From NCBI RefSeq assembly GCF_016239305.1, contig NZ_JAEHOQ010000029.1:1-40142 (forward strand): DNA of 40,142 nt, given 5' to 3'. Of the stretch, positions 38,047-40,142 are shown in pieces (within the stretch, counting starts at the first letter, position 1; each line of letters begins with the position of its first letter). A program made the position numbers and the translations under genes. Below the pieces are notes generated by a model. The model worked only from the letters and a program-made list of their open reading frames with translations. It searched no databases and was not told the origin of the DNA. The DNA comes from Proteus vulgaris (GTDB lineage: Bacteria > Pseudomonadota > Gammaproteobacteria > Enterobacterales > Enterobacteriaceae).

Positions 38047-38784
38047 CTATATTAATGCATGAAATAAAGCATCATTATTGGCACTTTCAGCAACGGTGAC
38101 GGTTTCCCACCCTAATGTTTTTGCTATTGTTGCTAATCGTTCACTCACCACAAATAAATGGCAGTTTAACAGCCATGCTTTCTTAGAATCAGCGACCAGA
38201 TCAAAGAGTTGTTGTAACATTTCACCGCTAGTGACAACAAGTGTATCAACCTGTGCTTTTTCCCACTGAAGCGCAAAAGCGTCAGGGGAATAATGAATAA
38301 ATAGGCGTTGGTAACATTCGCATTCATCAATCATTGCGCCTCGTTGGTGCAATGTTGTTGCGAGTAAGTCACGACCACCGTTACCTCTAAGCAGTAAGAT
38401 CTGTTTATTTTTCACCTGATTAAGTATAGGAAGCGCAAGAAGATCTTCGCTAGTTTCTCCTTGCTCAGGATAGTGAATAGAAAGACCGCTTAAATGTTGG
38501 AAATCCTTTGCTGTGCTTTGACCTATTCCATAATAGGATAGCGTATCTGGCCATGATTGTTGTAATTGATTTAGTTGCCAGTTTGCGTATGACACCGCAT
38601 TTTTAGAAAGTAAAAAAACACAATCACCCGCCTTTAATCCTTTTAGTTTAGCATCTAATAAAGGGAGTTCACGACCTGCGGTGATCTCTATTAAAGGTGC
38701 ATGAAATGCTATTTTTCCAGCATCAATTAAACGCTGGGTTAATTCTTTTCCTGCGGGATCAGGGCGAGTGATTAGGATACTCAT
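38047..38784 (-). CDS. hemD: Uroporphyrinogen-III synthase HemD
   Basis: Closes and inverts ring D of hydroxymethylbilane to give uroporphyrinogen III, the branch point for heme and siroheme. The 245 residues match E. coli HemD (246). The family is poorly conserved; landmarks are [15 protein letters not shown] at the start, [11 protein letters not shown] near 133-143, and [15 protein letters not shown] near 182-196. The ATG overlaps the hemC stop by four bases, indicating coupled synthesis with HemC, whose unstable product it uses. Confidence 0.93.
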   Translation of the reverse strand: MSILITRPDPAGKELTQRLIDAGKIAFHAPLIEITAGRELPLLDAKLKGLKAGDCVFLLSKNAVSYANWQLNQLQQSWPDTLSYYGIGQSTAKDFQHLSGLSIHYPEQGETSEDLLALPILNQVKNKQILLLRGNGGRDLLATTLHQRGAMIDECECYQRLFIHYSPDAFALQWEKAQVDTLVVTSGEMLQQLFDLVADSKKAWLLNCHLFVVSERLATIAKTLGWETVTVAESANNDALFHALI

Positions 38785-39722
38785 GCGGGTGCGTTGCCTT
38801 GATATACCGCCGTTAGAATGGCTCTGGCGCCTTTATCTAAAAGCTCTTCAGCCAGTGAAATACCTGCGGTTTCAGCTTCTTGTGGGGAAACTAAACGCTC
38901 ACCACGTAAAATAGTTTCGCCGTCAGGTGAACCGACTAGAGCCCGTAACCAAATTTTGTCATCTTGCCAAATGGCATAACTTCCAATTGGAACCTGACAA
39001 CCACCTTCAAGGCGCGTATTCATTGCGCGCTCTGCTTTAACGCAAATTGCTGTACGAGAATGATTGAGAGCATCTAATAACTGACGAGTATCATTGTCAT
39101 CTAAGCGACATTCAATTCCAACGGCACCTTGTCCAACCGCGGGTAAGGATTGCTCTGCAGATAATGGTGTACGGATACGTTCATTCAAACCAAGACGCTT
39201 TAAGCCTGCAACAGCAAGAATAATGGCATCGTAATCGCCGTTATCTAATTTACCTAAGCGAGTGCCTACATTACCTCGTAAATCACGAATAATCAGATCA
39301 GGGCGTTGTGCTTTTAATTGGCATTGGCGACGTAAACTTGATGTGCCTACAACGCTACCTGATGGGAGTTGCTCTAATGAATCATAATGGTTAGAAACAA
39401 AGGCATCTCGGGGATCTTCGCGTTCACATATTGTCACTAATCCTAGGCCTTCGGGAAAATCAATTGGAACATCTTTCATAGAATGAACGGCAATATCTGC
39501 GCGTGATCCAAGTAGAGCAAGTTCTAATTCTTTTACAAAGAGTCCTTTACCACCCACTTTAGCTAAAGGTGTATCTAAAATGATGTCACCTTTAGTGACC
39601 ATCGGTATTAATTCGACGACTAAACCTGGATGAGCAAGTTGTAGTTGTTCTTTCACATAAAGCGCCTGCCACATGGCAAGAGGGCTTTGGCGGGTAGCAA
39701 TACGGATGGTACTTTTTGACAT
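38781..39722 (-). CDS. hemC: Porphobilinogen deaminase (hydroxymethylbilane synthase) HemC
   Basis: Polymerises four porphobilinogens into hydroxymethylbilane using a covalently bound dipyrromethane. The 313 residues equal the E. coli enzyme. The cofactor cysteine is C242 in [10 protein letters not shown], the catalytic aspartate is D84 in HSMKDVP, and the arginine-rich loop [10 protein letters not shown] is at about 126-135. GGAAGAG precedes the ATG. It is the first gene of the minus-strand hem operon, divergent from the expected cyaA. Confidence 0.97.
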   Translation of the reverse strand: MSKSTIRIATRQSPLAMWQALYVKEQLQLAHPGLVVELIPMVTKGDIILDTPLAKVGGKGLFVKELELALLGSRADIAVHSMKDVPIDFPEGLGLVTICEREDPRDAFVSNHYDSLEQLPSGSVVGTSSLRRQCQLKAQRPDLIIRDLRGNVGTRLGKLDNGDYDAIILAVAGLKRLGLNERIRTPLSAEQSLPAVGQGAVGIECRLDDNDTRQLLDALNHSRTAICVKAERAMNTRLEGGCQVPIGSYAIWQDDKIWLRALVGSPDGETILRGERLVSPQEAETAGISLAEELLDKGARAILTAVYQGNAPA

Positions 39723-40142
39723 AATAGTATTATCTCTTCCGAGCGATTAGCGATATTTTTGTTTAGAAATAAGGCATTGTTTTAACACTTTAAGGCTCAA
39801 TTTTCCAGTTAAGGCGCTTTGAGTCGTGATAACAATGAAAGAAATAGAGGGTTAATCGAAAAAGAAAAAAAGAAAAAGGAAATAAAAAATAAGTAAAGTA
39901 GTGATCCATTGCGATGGATTTATCTATTTTCTGAGTTTTATTCTTTTTATATCTATATAAAGAGTATGGTTATTTACAAAATTAAAACATTAATCTATTT
40001 CTATTAACATTTCTTTGTTGATAAACAAAATAAATGTAACACCTAATCTGAACACATTGATAAAACAACTATTATTCCAAATGGCGTTTTTTGGAGAATT
40101 ACTTTTTAATATATAAAGACACGATAAAATTTAACAAAAATG
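39723..40142. other. hemC/cyaA divergent regulatory region; cyaA lies beyond the edge
   Basis: 420 bases without a complete gene. They include a polypurine run near 39857-39897, a hairpin atccat-tgcg-atggat (39904-39919), and a candidate plus-strand promoter TTGGAG (40091) / TATAAA (40112) with 15-base spacing. In E. coli cyaA begins here, and gene order predicts the same. The window ends exactly on an ATG (40140-40142), which may or may not be its start; no ribosome binding site precedes it. No convincing CRP site was found. Confidence 0.5.

Noticed and set aside
40020-40075. Possible CRP site before cyaA
   Set aside because: The best alignment to TGTGA-N6-TCACA matches about 7 of 10 core positions, too weak to claim.

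Overview
The window reads as AT-rich chromosomal backbone of an enterobacterium. Almost every protein aligns, at near full length and in the same order, with the E. coli segment from the end of rrnC through ilv, rep, rho, wec and hem to cyaA. The AT-rich third positions and long A/T intergenic runs fit the Morganellaceae, most like Proteus (inference from recalled sequences; no search was run). No phage, insertion sequence, CRISPR array or defence island is visible.

Layout. Bases 1-330: tRNA-Trp, probably the tail of an rRNA operon, and its terminator. Bases 271-3183: hdfR (-), maoP (+) and comM (-). Bases 3530-12939: branched-chain amino acid block, with the ilvL leader and attenuator followed by ilvG-M-E-D-A (+), then ilvY (-) divergent from ilvC (+). 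Next come an ERIC-like element and rep (+), then gppA and rhlB (-), trxA (+) and rho (+) behind a long structured leader. Bases 20528-33682: the 12-gene operon for enterobacterial common antigen (ECA): wecA, wzzE, wecB, wecC, rffG, rffH, wecD, wecE, wzxE, wecF, wzyE, wecG. Bases 33739-34253: a tRNA operon (Arg-CCG, His-GTG, Leu-CAG, Pro-TGG). Bases 34255-35061: a regulatory stretch ending in the small RNA GlmZ. Then an unrecognised 105-residue membrane protein (+), and hemC-hemD-hemX-hemY (-). The last 420 bases are the hemC/cyaA divergent region; cyaA itself lies outside.

How the parts work together. The ilv genes make isoleucine, valine and leucine precursors. They are controlled by attenuation at ilvL and, for ilvC, by IlvY with its substrate inducer. 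The wec operon uses UDP-GlcNAc to build the ECA trisaccharide on undecaprenyl phosphate, flips it and polymerises it. GlmZ, encoded just beyond, raises GlmS and so UDP-GlcNAc supply, which links the two by function. The hem genes convert porphobilinogen to uroporphyrinogen III.

The least routine region is 34255-35477. It holds a hexanucleotide tandem repeat, three TGTC-N10-GACA-like sites expected for the activator GlrR, an orphan terminator, a -24/-12 (sigma-54) promoter in front of GlmZ, and the unknown membrane protein. I found no convincing undescribed multi-gene system; the window is mostly conserved core genome with some unusual regulatory and intergenic structure.
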